Source: Acanthococcus lagerstroemiae
Taxonomy: Eukaryota; Arthropoda; Insecta; Hemiptera; Eriococcidae
Length of the DNA stretch: 64,000 bases
Direction: 5' to 3'
NCBI GenBank assembly: GCA_031841125.1
Contig: CM063112.1
Location: forward strand, 7,528,603-7,592,602
The position numbers and the translations under genes are program-made. The notes beneath the pieces are model-generated. The model worked only from the letters and a program-made list of their open reading frames with translations, searched no databases and was not told the origin of the DNA. This document shows, piece after piece, positions 34,359 through 43,950 of the stretch. Numbering within the stretch: position 1 is the first letter of the stretch; every line of letters begins with the position of its first letter.

Positions 34359-35369
34359 GCTACACAGCTCCCATATATCACTCGTCGTCTCCCTATCTCA
34401 ACAGATCTCACTTCCGCCATTCGCCAGTCCATTTTGCATAAATGTGAACCATTAAGCCTCTCGGCACAACAAGCTTGCACAAATCAAGCTGACACCTGTC
34501 GAAAAATTCGACTTCGACGTTAATTATTAGTAACTCACTATAATTAATTGTCAAAATATTGAATTCACGTGGTCAGTTAATATCTCGAAAAGGACAGCCT
34601 CGAATGCTTTCACAAAGCAACGCGCTTCAGCCTGTAACCCTAAAATCCGACTTCGACTGAAAGCAGTAGTGTTTCGCTATTGTTAATAGCTGAAACGATA
34701 AAGTAGATAAGCTAAAAAAGGTTCAGTCCCTATTGTCGTACCCGACAGCCTCAGATACTTCAACAAAGCCGATTGCTTGAGCCTGTTAACCCAAAACTAA
34801 CGATAAACTTATGAGTCACGATCATGTTTAAACCAGCAGCCAGTAGGAGACCTTAGTCTCATTTCTGTTCAGATCTTCATATGGTTCAAATGTGAGTTTT
34901 TCTTGCGTTCTCGTGCGTCGTGTAATTTACTGTGAAAGTGAATTTGTGACCGTGTGTTGACGCCGCTCCAAGCAGAATTGTGAAGATTCTCAGGTCAGAT
35001 AACCGTTAGATTAACTACCAATTTTCTAAAGTTGATCTCTCTCTCCCTCTCTTTCCCTCTCTTTTTCTGTCTTTCTTTCTGCTAGCGCTCGCCCGCTCAT
35101 TGGCCCCAAGTGGCAGTACATTGACAGGCTTTGTAATTAAGTTGTGCAAAAGCAAACTATTAATGCTAACTATAACGAACCCTGCAATATATTCACCGAC
35201 TTCTGCCAGCCAACAACAACCTGTAATAAGTGAACATTACTAGTGGTGCACTTGATATGTTCGAGCAATCCTTGATGTTGAGTCCACTTCTGTAAGTTCC
35301 CATCTCTATTACTAGTCGTGCACTGTTTGAGCAATCCTTAATGTTGAGTCCACTTCTGTAAGTTCCCGT

Positions 35370-36374
35370 CAGATTTGGGCAATTTTTATTCGAGTGAGCC
35401 TGACGAATAACGAATGAAGTATTCGTCACTCGTACACATGCGAATGACGAATAATGTATTCGTCATTCGTACCTGCCCGAGTGACGAATAATTTATTCGT
35501 TATTCGTGACTGGAGGAAGGACGAATAATTTATTCGTTATTTGTGACTGGAGGAGTAACAAATAATTTATTTGTTATTCGTTATTGGTGTTTGTAGATAT
35601 TCTTCCTTCAAACTACTCATTAATTGCAGCCCCCCCCCCCTCTAAAAAGGTATTGATTCGAGAGCTCGGACTTTCATGCGCTTAAAAAGTTGTTTTATGC
35701 GCGTAGAACGTGCATTTATTTTCGTCAAAATATGACAAGTTATGCACTTATCTAGCAAAAATGCACTTTTATGCAACATCGATATGGGTATCTTTTGAAA
35801 GGATTTTTTTATTTGAAAGTCATTTTTTAAAACAAAAAGCGTTCTGGAATCAGTCACTTTCGTATTGATTTTCAGATTTAAATTGTAGTACTTACAACGT
35901 ATCAGTACAAAACAAAATTTTTTCCCCAGAATTTCTTGGTTTTTTCAGGTTTTCTATTTTCAGTGAAAAAAAAAATTGGCCAAAATTTCAAAAATATGAA
36001 TGCAGACTATCAACTGAGCATGCACTCACGAATATTATTCGAATGAAATTTTATTCGAATAATGCTAGTGACGAATAATGAATAACGAATACCTTTTTAT
36101 TCGCGAATATTATTCGAATGAAATTATATTCGAATAATGCTAGTGACAAATAATGAATAACAAATAACTTTTTATTCGCGAATATTATTCGAATGAAATT
36201 TTATTCGAATAATGCTAGTGACAAATAATGAATAACGAATAACTTTTTATTCGTGAATATTATTCAAATAAAATTGTATTCGAATAATACTAGTGATAAA
36301 TAATGAATAACAAATAACTTTTTATTCGCGAATATTATTCGAATGAAATTTTATTCGAATAATGCCCAACTCTG
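35370..36374. mobile_element. 1005-bp hAT-like element, 8-bp TSD GTTCCCGT
   Basis: The left end CAGATTTGGGCAATTTTTAT and the right end, reverse-complemented CAGAGTTGGGCATTATTCGA, form a hAT-style TIR. A perfect 8-bp duplication GTTCCCGT lies at 35362-35369 and 36375-36382. The inner flanks are arrays of ATTCGAATAAT/ACGAATAAT palindromes. The centre (35600-36020) is non-coding with a poly-C run. No transposase, so non-autonomous. Confidence 0.93.
36022..36369. repeat. 75-bp tandem array inside the hAT-like element
   Basis: 'AATATTATTC' recurs at 36031, 36106, 36181, 36256 and 36331, an exact 75-bp period with few substitutions. Each unit is dominated by TTCGAA-centred palindromes and 'GCTAGTGACGAATAATGAATAAC'-type text. 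A looser array of the same words, with 'GTGACTGGAGGA' between, lies at 35395-35590. Confidence 0.95.
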
Positions 36375-37066
36375 GTTCCCGTCTCCCATTACTAGTGGTG
36401 CATTTTGTGTTAAGCAGTCATTGACACTGAGTCCACCTGTAAGTTGTGGTGTTTATGGTGTGTTAGATGTTCAGGCAGTACTTGACATTGAGTTCACTGT
36501 TAAGCTCTCAAGTTGTCTTCCACAATTTTGACTAAAACTAAGAGATACTATAAGCCGCTGCGCAAACCGTCATCCTGACGCTTTGCACATCACCTTGTAC
36601 TGACTTCATGAACCACCCCTAGGATCTTCTGTGTTGGCGCTTCACCTAACTAACCATACCATTATCTTGACATCGTATGACTGACAGTATATTTGTTTGT
36701 TTCATGTATACTGTTAGATGACGCCACCAAGAAGCAAGACTGAAGCCGCCGCAAGAAACCTACTGTACTTTAAGAGCTTATTATTTACAAGTACATACTT
36801 GTGATATACCCTTTATTGTATACTATGGCTTTTCATTCCTATATAAGTGACTTTCAGTATACAAACAACATTGCTAGCCCACCATGCTGGCAATACAAGC
36901 TCATCACAAGGCTTCCACTGCACCCAGTTGAGCTTTCATAATTAATTGGCTGAAATAATCTATATTCCTACCTTTTCATAAATTTGTATAAATCATAAAA
37001 ATATGATAATGTATGAATTTTGGGTTGCAGTATTACTCTGCTTAAACAAGATTATTTCACAGTACT

Positions 37067-37440
37067 TTTCCCCTGGTGAACGTCCCAACGTTCCTCCCGC
37101 TACAAGGAGGTTATCATCACCCGCCTAAGGATTGGACGGACACGCTTCGCACATGCGCATCTTCTTACTAACCGTCATCTCTTCAACTGCTCACAGCTCA
37201 CACTGTGAAGATGAAGACCCTCTCACCGTGGACCACCTCTTCTCATGCCCTTCCCTCATCTACCTTCGTAACTCTCTCCACGTCCCTCATAGTCGAATTT
37301 TGGCCCTCTCCAACTTCCACAAGCGCATAAACAACACCCTCGCCTACCTTTCCCCTGCTGGATACCTCTGCGACGCATAGACAACAACCTTTTCCGAGTC
37401 CATAGCCCGAGAGTGTAACTCCTTGGCTCAATAATAATAA
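37067..37440 (+). pseudogene. Cys/His tail and 3' end of the I-group element
   Basis: Resumes the interrupted frame: HCEDEDPLTVDHLFSCPSLI (about 37200-37262) is the CxxC..H..C-type motif that closes ORF2 of this group, followed by AYLSPAGYLCDA and a stop at 37378. The untranslated 3' end carries 'CCCGAGAGTGTAACTCC' and the (TAA)n tail, matching 19275-19330 in copy 2. Confidence 0.88.
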
Positions 37441-37459
37441 AATAAAAAGGAAAAGGAAA

Positions 37460-37612
37460 TAACGTTCAAAAAGTAACACTTTTTTCATTTATGTGCCAAA
37501 GCTCTCAATCTTCTGTTTTTTTCGTGAGGCTCTAAAATAGCGCTTTAAAGTAACGTTTTTTGAAATTTTTTCGTTCATATGCCAAAGCATGAAAATGTCA
37601 AGAGAAGAAATC
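37460..37612. repeat. TAACG-type repeat, second locus
   Basis: 'AAAGTAACACTTTTTTCATTTATGTGCCAAAGC' and 'AAAGTAACGTTTTTT..ATATGCCAAAGCATGAAAATGTC' repeat the words of the array at 28530-28860. Confidence 0.6.
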
Positions 37613-37644
37613 CTGGTTTTTGGGAACAATAACCGCGAGACATT

Positions 37645-37885
37645 TCCTATGATATAGAAGAGGAAATAAGATCAGTTCTAACAAAACGAAAACCTAACAA
37701 ACCGCTTGGACCGGACCGAATAAGTAATATGGTTCTAGAAACCTTTGCAGACGCGAATTAGCAATACCAGTGGCTCGGTTTTTCAGTGCAGTTGCCACAG
37801 CAGATATAATTCTAACCCAGTGGAAAGCAACCAAAATTATCTTGATTTACATAAATAAGGTAACCGAGCAGATATGAACAACTAA
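37645..37885 (+). pseudogene. RT N-terminal fragment of a third non-LTR element
   Basis: Readings in shifting frames give EEIRSVLTKRKPNKPLGPDR, then NMVLETFAD, then WKATKIILIY.. up to ADMNN near 37880. This is the segment preceding 'YRPISL' in many non-LTR RTs. It is cut off immediately before that motif, just upstream of the MITE at 37903. The family is not determined. Confidence 0.7.
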
Positions 37886-37902
37886 TGAAGTAGACAGTGT
37901 AT

Positions 37903-38188
37903 GAGGGTGTCTACCTGTCTACGGGTCATCTCAGTCATATTTTTTCGCTGTAGTTCATCTGAAAAATTTTGTTCTATTAAATGGTTGAAAAAAAATGTTA
38001 ATAAAAGTTTATTGTACAGACATCAGCTAATGAGTAAATAGTGATGTTTTAAATGGAACATAAAGTAAGGATGCAACAGAAAAGTAAGCCATCGGAGCGG
38101 GCAAAAATTTGTTTGAGGCTACTAAAAAATTGGATAAAGGTCATCTAAAGTTTTTTTAATTTATTTATCAATTCTAGTAGACACCTTG
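37903..38188. mobile_element. MITE with GGGTGTCTAC termini
   Basis: The left end GAGGGTGTCTACCTG mirrors the right end CTAGTAGACACCTT. The right third ('AACAGAAAAGTAAGC..GGAGCGGGCAAAAATTT') is repeated at 39255-39403. Termini are similar to the 296-628 family. Non-coding, no certain target duplication. Confidence 0.6.
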
Positions 38189-39154
38189 ATTACCCTTTAC
38201 TAAGACATTTCATCAAATTTTTAGTATTATCACTTCAAAGATCGAGCTTTTTTCGTTATCAAATTTCTCTGTTTGAGAGCCAGATGGAAAATCGGAAACG
38301 TACGTATGTTTAGGAAAAACAGGGGGTTTAGGAATCTCCACCGAAGAGGCGCTGCTATTTTACAAAAATATACGTAAGTCGTGCTTTTAAATTACCAAAA
38401 GCACTGATACTCCGTGTAGCGAAACGTATCGATGATACTTTTCGGCACACATCTTCAACATTTTAGCGCAATTTTTGTGCAAACTTGAGAAAGTAACTTA
38501 CAGTAGGTGAAACACTTTCTGCCAAGCGATGATTAATTGGATAAAAGGGATCTCGGTAGAAGAATCTCAAATGAATATTCCCTATTTTTTACTTGTTTCC
38601 TGAAAGTTTCGTTAAGTGCTGCATGGGCAGATTTGCTTGGAAGTTCTACTCTGGTTTATTGATAGCTTAGCTTCGTAGTGTGACCATTAATTTGGACGGG
38701 ACAGCTTGGGATCTTGGTTGTGAAACACTAGGGCAAGATAACAATTTCGACGTCAAAATTTCAGTCAACAATCAAAAAAGCTCTTCCCTTTGACTTTGGT
38801 GGCTAAAATCAGAAAATAAAATCTATTGTGTGAGACAAGCCCCTATTTCAATAGGACAGCGCCCCTCCCCTCGGATGCTATGAGTATGCAGAAGCTCTAA
38901 TTCCCTCTGGTGCCGTATTAATTGATATGAAGAGGTGTTTCTCTGTGCATATTAATCATGTTTCTGTAACTTTTCTGTACTCGCCGAAAAATTAACCTTA
39001 TTATTTCTTTGTTTCAGGTACCTTAATGATTTGGAACTGATGTTGAACATATTTTCTCTGTTCTGGTCCCGTAATTCGTGAGTAATATGACCAATTTTTT
39101 CTATATTTTTCGATTGGAAATAGTCGTAATGACTGGTCGTACACGTTTATTCAA
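38189..39154. other. No gene seen
   Basis: AT-rich spacer without supported coding or repeat structure. Confidence 0.5.
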
Positions 39155-39403
39155 AGTGTTTACCGGTCATTTAAGACATGTGAAGTCATCTGTTTTGAAA
39201 AGAGGTCTTCCGTGTCATCTGATGTCATCTTACGAAATGAAAAGAAAGAATGGAGTGGTGTTTTAAATGCAACGTAAAGTAGGAAAGCAACAGAAAAGTA
39301 AGCGTTCGGAGTGAGCAAAAATTTTTTTTAGGCTACTAAGAAATTGGATAAAGGCTAAAGTTATCTTTTTTTGCTTATCAATTCTTGTAGACATCTTGTG
39401 ATG
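39155..39403. mobile_element. Second copy of the 37903 MITE family
   Basis: Starts near CAAAGTGTTTACCGGTCATTTAAG and ends TTGTAGACATCTTG. The interior matches 38050-38188. Another possible left end ('CAAAGTGTCTAACAGTCATTTAAG') lies at 48402. Confidence 0.5.
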
Positions 39404-39499
39404 GATGCGTTCATTCATAAGCGCCGAAACCCATGAAATGTTTAAATTTTTAAGTACCTAATTGTAATTTTATCGACGAGCCCCCACTGAGTGTTAAAA

Positions 39500-39720
39500 A
39501 GTTCGGCGCCTGTTGTTCATTGACCTGTGAAGATTATGTAGAGATCGATGACCTTCAGTGATGAGTTCACCGACCTTTGTAAAGGGTGTTCGATACAGCC
39601 GAGCTGAGCATGTGCTTATTGTTGTATTCTATCCCATCCTCCTTCCTCAGTATATATACTGGCCACTGTACGTAAACCATTTTTTTCACATTAATAAATA
39701 AAATAATTATTTAACTAATT
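39500..39720 (+). promoter_or_regulatory. Candidate solo LTR or promoter-like block
   Basis: A TATA-type element (CAGTATATATACTGG at 39648) is followed about 40 bp later by AATAAATAAAATAA signals. This order, promoter then polyadenylation signal, is typical of an LTR. Neither terminal dinucleotides, a target duplication nor a primer-binding site can be confirmed. Confidence 0.2.
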
Positions 39721-42700
39721 TTGTGTTGTACTCGCTTGTTGTTGTAACTAAAAGGGCCTTGGTTAGAACCACAGAGCTAGTAAGCCAGGTGGGTATAAAC
39801 AAAGAAAAATAAAGATTTAGGGTAGAAAGACTAGTATAACACAGCTTCACGGTTAGTTTCAAATCATAAAACAATTCACACCTGCTCAACTCGGTTGTCC
39901 GGAGTACTCCTTGCTGCGTCAGAGGTCAGTGAACTCATCCCCCAAGGTCAGTATTCTCTACGCAATCTTGAACAGTCGATGAACCTGTCAAAACAACATT
40001 TTCGTACCACTTGTAAATTTCACCCTATATACGTCAGCGGGGACACAGGATCGGATGAAGGCTTCTGGAGGCCCTGAGCCCAGTGATTATATGCTCCCCC
40101 CCCCCCTCGGGGAGGCTTATACTCGGATTAATGAAGAATATTTTTAACGAGTATTCGTAATTCATAAAGGGTTTTTTTGGGCAAGGGGAGTTCGTCACAG
40201 ATCCGTATGCGAGTACAACTGGTGGAGCCAGCAAATTAATTCTCAGTGGCCATCTCTAAACTAACCCAGCTTTTAGGATAAAAATGTTTCTTACTATTAG
40301 ATGAAAGTCAAGAACATCATCTGCTCTTTCTTGGAAATGGAGCAGAGGGCTGAGATCCAGGAGCCAAAAAAAATATTTCTACAGCGCTGACGGTATTTTG
40401 TTTTAGATGAAAAATAATAATAATAATAATAATAATAAATGAGAATCTCGAAGTATCTAATTGCTTGGATCATTCCTCATTCCTATGTGAAGAAAGTGAG
40501 AGTTCCGTCAAAAACAGAAAAACAACATGGACTTAACCAGAGACATACAGAGTGATTTTTAATTTGGAAGGGGGGTGCCTAGTTTTTTATTCGAATATGA
40601 AAATTCTATCTAGCAGAAATCTAACTGTTCAAATTGACTGAAAAATTTTTTGAAATGAACAAATAAAAATAGTCAACACTTTCGAAATTTTAGGAGTACT
40701 AGCTATTGCTAACTGTAAATCGTTGTTCTATCAACTCTGGGTTGATGTCACGTAATTTTCCAACTCACAGAAATGTCTCAGAGGACCCTCCTGCCTCCCT
40801 CTTTTGGATAATCTTGGACTGGATCGAGTCATCTGTAATCGTCATAACAGACACTTGATGAGTGTTAACAAAATCTTAAATTCCAATGAGCGAAAATAAC
40901 TCATAACTCAGATGACTTGGTGGACTAAGAAGAGTCATCACAGCATCTTGATAGATAGGTCTCTACGGGTCCAGACAGAGCTTGGCGAATCTCTGTAAGT
41001 TTAAGAGTCTTCACAAGTTGTACTAATGCTTCTTCAGTGAAGTGTGCCCCTGCGTAGGAACGCCAAGAGGGGAGGTTAGATACTGTCAAAAAAAGCATTT
41101 CAGACTGTAAGGGCATTAATTACAGCAATGAGATGAGAGTAGGATATGTGCTGTAGCGACTGACCAACTCCCGGCCCCAGTTACCAACCCTCCGGCAATT
41201 GCCTGAGATCTTGGTCAATTCTAAATTCTTCCGGCATTTCTCGGCATTCGGCACTCGGGTATTTTTTACACAATGTCGGGCGTTTTCTAAATCTTGCAGT
41301 TGTGTCTGTACTTATTTTTTACATTTTTCATTTTTGAATGTCAGCAATTTTGCTGCATGCTGAGAGCTACGATCTACGACTATCATTTTTTCATTCATCA
41401 GTTGGCTGCAAGTCTGCTGTCTGTTTTTGTTGATAAAACAAAAAACCACAGTTTAGAAAGCCTAATGAAGTAATGTTTCTAGTTGTTAGTTGGTGTAGAT
41501 TCGAAAAATAAATGATTTAATCGAACTCGTGTTCCAAGAATCTCTTACAGTCTCCGGCAATCTTAGGCATTTTTATAATACAATTCCAGGCTATTGAAAG
41601 TGTGAGTTGGTAATGCTGCCCCCACCCCCGCCAAAGAAAACAAGACAGACCTTTTTTAGTGGACGTGTGAAGGTAAGTGATGATATTCCTCTCGGTATAT
41701 TCACTTGCAAATTATAGATAATTTCGAGGACTTCTAATTTTTCATTCTGACATTTTGAATTTTCAACTTGTATATTTTGTGCACTTAATGAAAAAAGAAT
41801 TCGTTTTTTGTAATAATTCCAGTTCGTATTGAGAAAGAGGAAGTTCCAAATTCTTCAAGGCCCCCAGAACCCCGAAAGGTTAATCCAGGCCTATCAAGAT
41901 ATCCTTAAAACTCCTCGAAACCAGTTTCAGATTGAGTATATTCCTAGTAATTTTTGAGTCGAAGAATATTCTCGGTAAATGCTAGTGTTCTCTCAGCATT
42001 ATCTATCTGAGAATGTTATCTTTTCCAACCGTATTCTCGTATTTATGGAAATTTCTTCCGAAATTTCCACTGGGCTGCTTGGGTAAACAAATTTCCAAGT
42101 ACGAAAAGGATAAACGGGAGAGCTTTGAAACGCCGTCGAATGAAAGTGAATTATGGTTTAGTTATCATTTTTTCTTCCTGTACGTTAAACAACGACTTAG
42201 CATTAATTTCCCACAATCCTATTATAAACCCGTATTACGAATTCATGGGCTTTCAATTTCGTAAAAATACAGAGACTGAGACAGCCGTCTCGAACGGAAC
42301 CCCCAAAAAGGCCTTCTGATGGTTTCGATTTGAGAAAGCAAAAACGAGAAGGCAGAAAAGCCTTTTGACGCGCGTATATAAAATCGCATTTCTGTAAATT
42401 CGGTTGGCGATGTCTGTTCCCCCCTCCCGCTTCCTCTTTTTTTATCTGCTACATAAAACCCACCAGCTCACAACGTGGCTGTTGTCGAAATATTTTCGCC
42501 CACCACCGCATAATATATTTTCTCTTCTCGTCAACTTTGTTGTTGTTTTAGAAAGTTGGAAAATATTTCATTTCATTTCCTCAAAGTAGACATCGTCTTC
42601 GCAAATACGGAAACAGAATTCACTTTCCTCGTTGTACTGGGTGCCCAATGAATTTTCCTCTTTTGAATCTTTTCAGAACGAAGTGTCGAATCAGTGCGTC

Positions 42701-42770
42701 GCAAAAAAGTTCAACATCTTTTGTCGTGGGAAAAAAATTGTCTTCCCTATGAGAGGAGCTGAGGCGTTCC
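39721..42770. other. No gene seen
   Basis: Mostly AT-rich sequence with a few C-tracts. An (AAT)n microsatellite lies at 40408-40436. 41150-41640 has scattered 'CGGCATT' words and 'GTTACCAACCC..' near 41180 against 'GTTGGTAATGC' near 41605, possibly a worn TIR pair. 42000-42620 looks single-copy. No recognisable protein. Confidence 0.45.
40408..40438. repeat. (AAT)n microsatellite
   Basis: About nine consecutive AAT/ATA repeats. Confidence 0.95.
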
Positions 42771-42899
42771 CCTAACTTTGAAATCTTAAATAGAAGCATA
42801 GCGAATAAATTATCAACATAAGAGTGTTTTAGCTCGCTGATTACAAATATGGCATATGGCATCAGGTTTTCGGTCCAATTGCCCAATTTGGACCCCATC

Positions 42900-43320
42900 T
42901 CTTTCAGAGGGGGCAAGTTAATTCTACCTGAGAAATTGAACAGTTATCCAGATAGAGGTATCTTTGGTGTCGCTGATTACGATTATCGTAACATATTTTT
43001 GATGCGACGCTGATTTGGTCCCCAAATTTGACTTTTTCTACTTCTGAGGGGCCAGATCGATTTTGCTAAAAAAAATGAACTCAGTATCGAAATAAAGGGG
43101 TGTTGTGGGTCGCTGGTTACGAATAATCGCATCTTTCTATTTCTGAGGGGCCGAACTGATTTTGCTAAGAAATTGAACACAGTATCGAAATTAAGGGGTA
43201 ATGTGGGTGGCTGGTTACGAATATCGCATCCGATTTTCTATCCAACCCCGATTTGGCTCTCAAATTTGATTTTTTTCTCTCCTTTTTGAAGGGCCATAAA
43301 GTTGATTTTGCTGAAAGAAT
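42900..43320. repeat. About 100-140-bp diverged tandem repeat
   Basis: 'TTCTGAGGGGCC..GATTTTGCTAAGAAATTGAACACAGTATCGAAAT' recurs at about 42903, 43045, 43143 and 43287, each followed by 'GTCGCTG.TTACGA.TATCG'. Related 'GTCGCTGATTTCGAATATCG' occurs at 55640. Confidence 0.7.
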
Positions 43321-43329
43321 TTAAGAAAA

Positions 43330-43950
43330 AATCGTGTTCATTCCTTTGTTGGAGAAGATTAGAAGTTTTTCTTTTTTAGTTGCGAGTAAGAAGGACTTTG
43401 CTCTCTGCTCTGCGGAATGAGCAGTCACGTCCTTTCCTCGGAGAAAGAGGACCACTCTGAGAATGGAGAAAAAATTGAAAAATGAGAAATCGGTTCCTTT
43501 TCTGGAGGAAAAGAGGGAGGGCACTACTTGCGGTCTCATGATTGGGTCAATTCGAAAATGAATCCCGGACTTGATGCCTGTACACGCTTTTAATCCAAGT
43601 TGAATGTGTCCATTTTTTTTCAATTTGGGGGCTGATGGGAACCGCGGATGAGGTCGGATCGAAACTGTGATGTGATGATCGTTACCAGCAACCGAAAAAT
43701 TTGAAAGGAACAGTTGATATCGGTCAGGAAAGGGACGAGTTTTTTCTCCTATTGCCGAGGAAAGAAAAGAATTTCTCATTTTCTATTTTGTTTTCCCTCC
43801 ATTCTTTGAGAAAAAATGAACTTTTTACTGAGTCGGGGAAATGGATAGTTTTGTTCTGTTTTCTTAGTGGAGGGCAACGGTTTCTCATTCCCCAGAGCCG
43901 GGCGAAATTCTTCTTATTCGCGAAAAAGAGTAAGTCGAATTAATGGTCCG
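43330..43950. repeat. Inverted repeat, arms about 190 bp
   Basis: 43330-43520 reverse-complemented aligns with 43760-43950: 'ATTTCTCATTTT..TTTTTCTCCATTCT', 'GAGGAAAGGACGTGACTGCTCATTCC' against 'GTGGAGGGCAACGGTTTCTCATTCC', and 'TCCTTCTTACTCGC' against 'TTCTTCTTATTCGC'. Considerable divergence. The 152-codon minus-strand frame here is not supported as a gene. Confidence 0.6.

Larger units (their letters stand above)
35231..36505. repeat. About 70-bp tandem repeat, four units, split by a hAT-like element
   Basis: Unit text 'TTACTAGTGGTGCACTT..GAGCAATCCTTGATGTTGAGTCCAC..TGTAAGTTCCC' starts near 35233 and 35309. After the element at 35370-36374 it continues near 36388, with a weaker copy near 36460. 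Confidence 0.85.
34500..37066. mobile_element. 2.57-kb composite insertion in the I-group element
   Basis: The retrotransposon reads '..GACACCTGT' to 34499 and resumes 'CCCCTGGTGAACGTCCC' at about 37067, as shown by the unbroken order in copy 2. No target duplication is visible. The left edge is palindromic (GTCGAAAAATTCGAC). Inside are two diverged copies of a block with 'CAGCCTC.GA..CTTCA' and 'GCCTGTAACCC' (34590-34800), a pyrimidine tract (35035-35085), a 70-bp tandem repeat split by a hAT-like element, and AT-rich sequence to the right edge. No protein is recognised. Type unknown; loss of ends by deletion is possible. Confidence 0.75.
31040..37440 (+). mobile_element. I-group non-LTR retrotransposon, copy 1 (split by 34500-37066)
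   Basis: Longest transposon in the window. In order: AP endonuclease, linker, RT, thumb, RNase H, then across a 2.57-kb insertion a Cys/His-rich tail and a 3' end with (TAA)n A-rich tail (37425-37445). The presence of RNase H places it in the I/R1/LOA-like group, not in RTE or CR1. The frame is broken by many stops and shifts and motif A of RT has lost its Asp, so it is dead. A second, truncated copy lies at 19275-22207 on the other strand and shows what the uninterrupted junction looked like. Confidence 0.93.

Noticed and set aside
36022..36369. CRISPR-like array
   Set aside because: The 75-bp units are contiguous with no spacers, lie inside a hAT-like element, and the DNA is eukaryotic.
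39500..39720. Full LTR retrotransposon
   Set aside because: Only a TATA-plus-polyadenylation arrangement is seen. No second LTR, primer-binding site, gag or pol sequence is present.
43321..43779. 152-codon open frame on the minus strand
   Set aside because: It falls in an imperfect inverted repeat, and the peptide has no recognisable motif.
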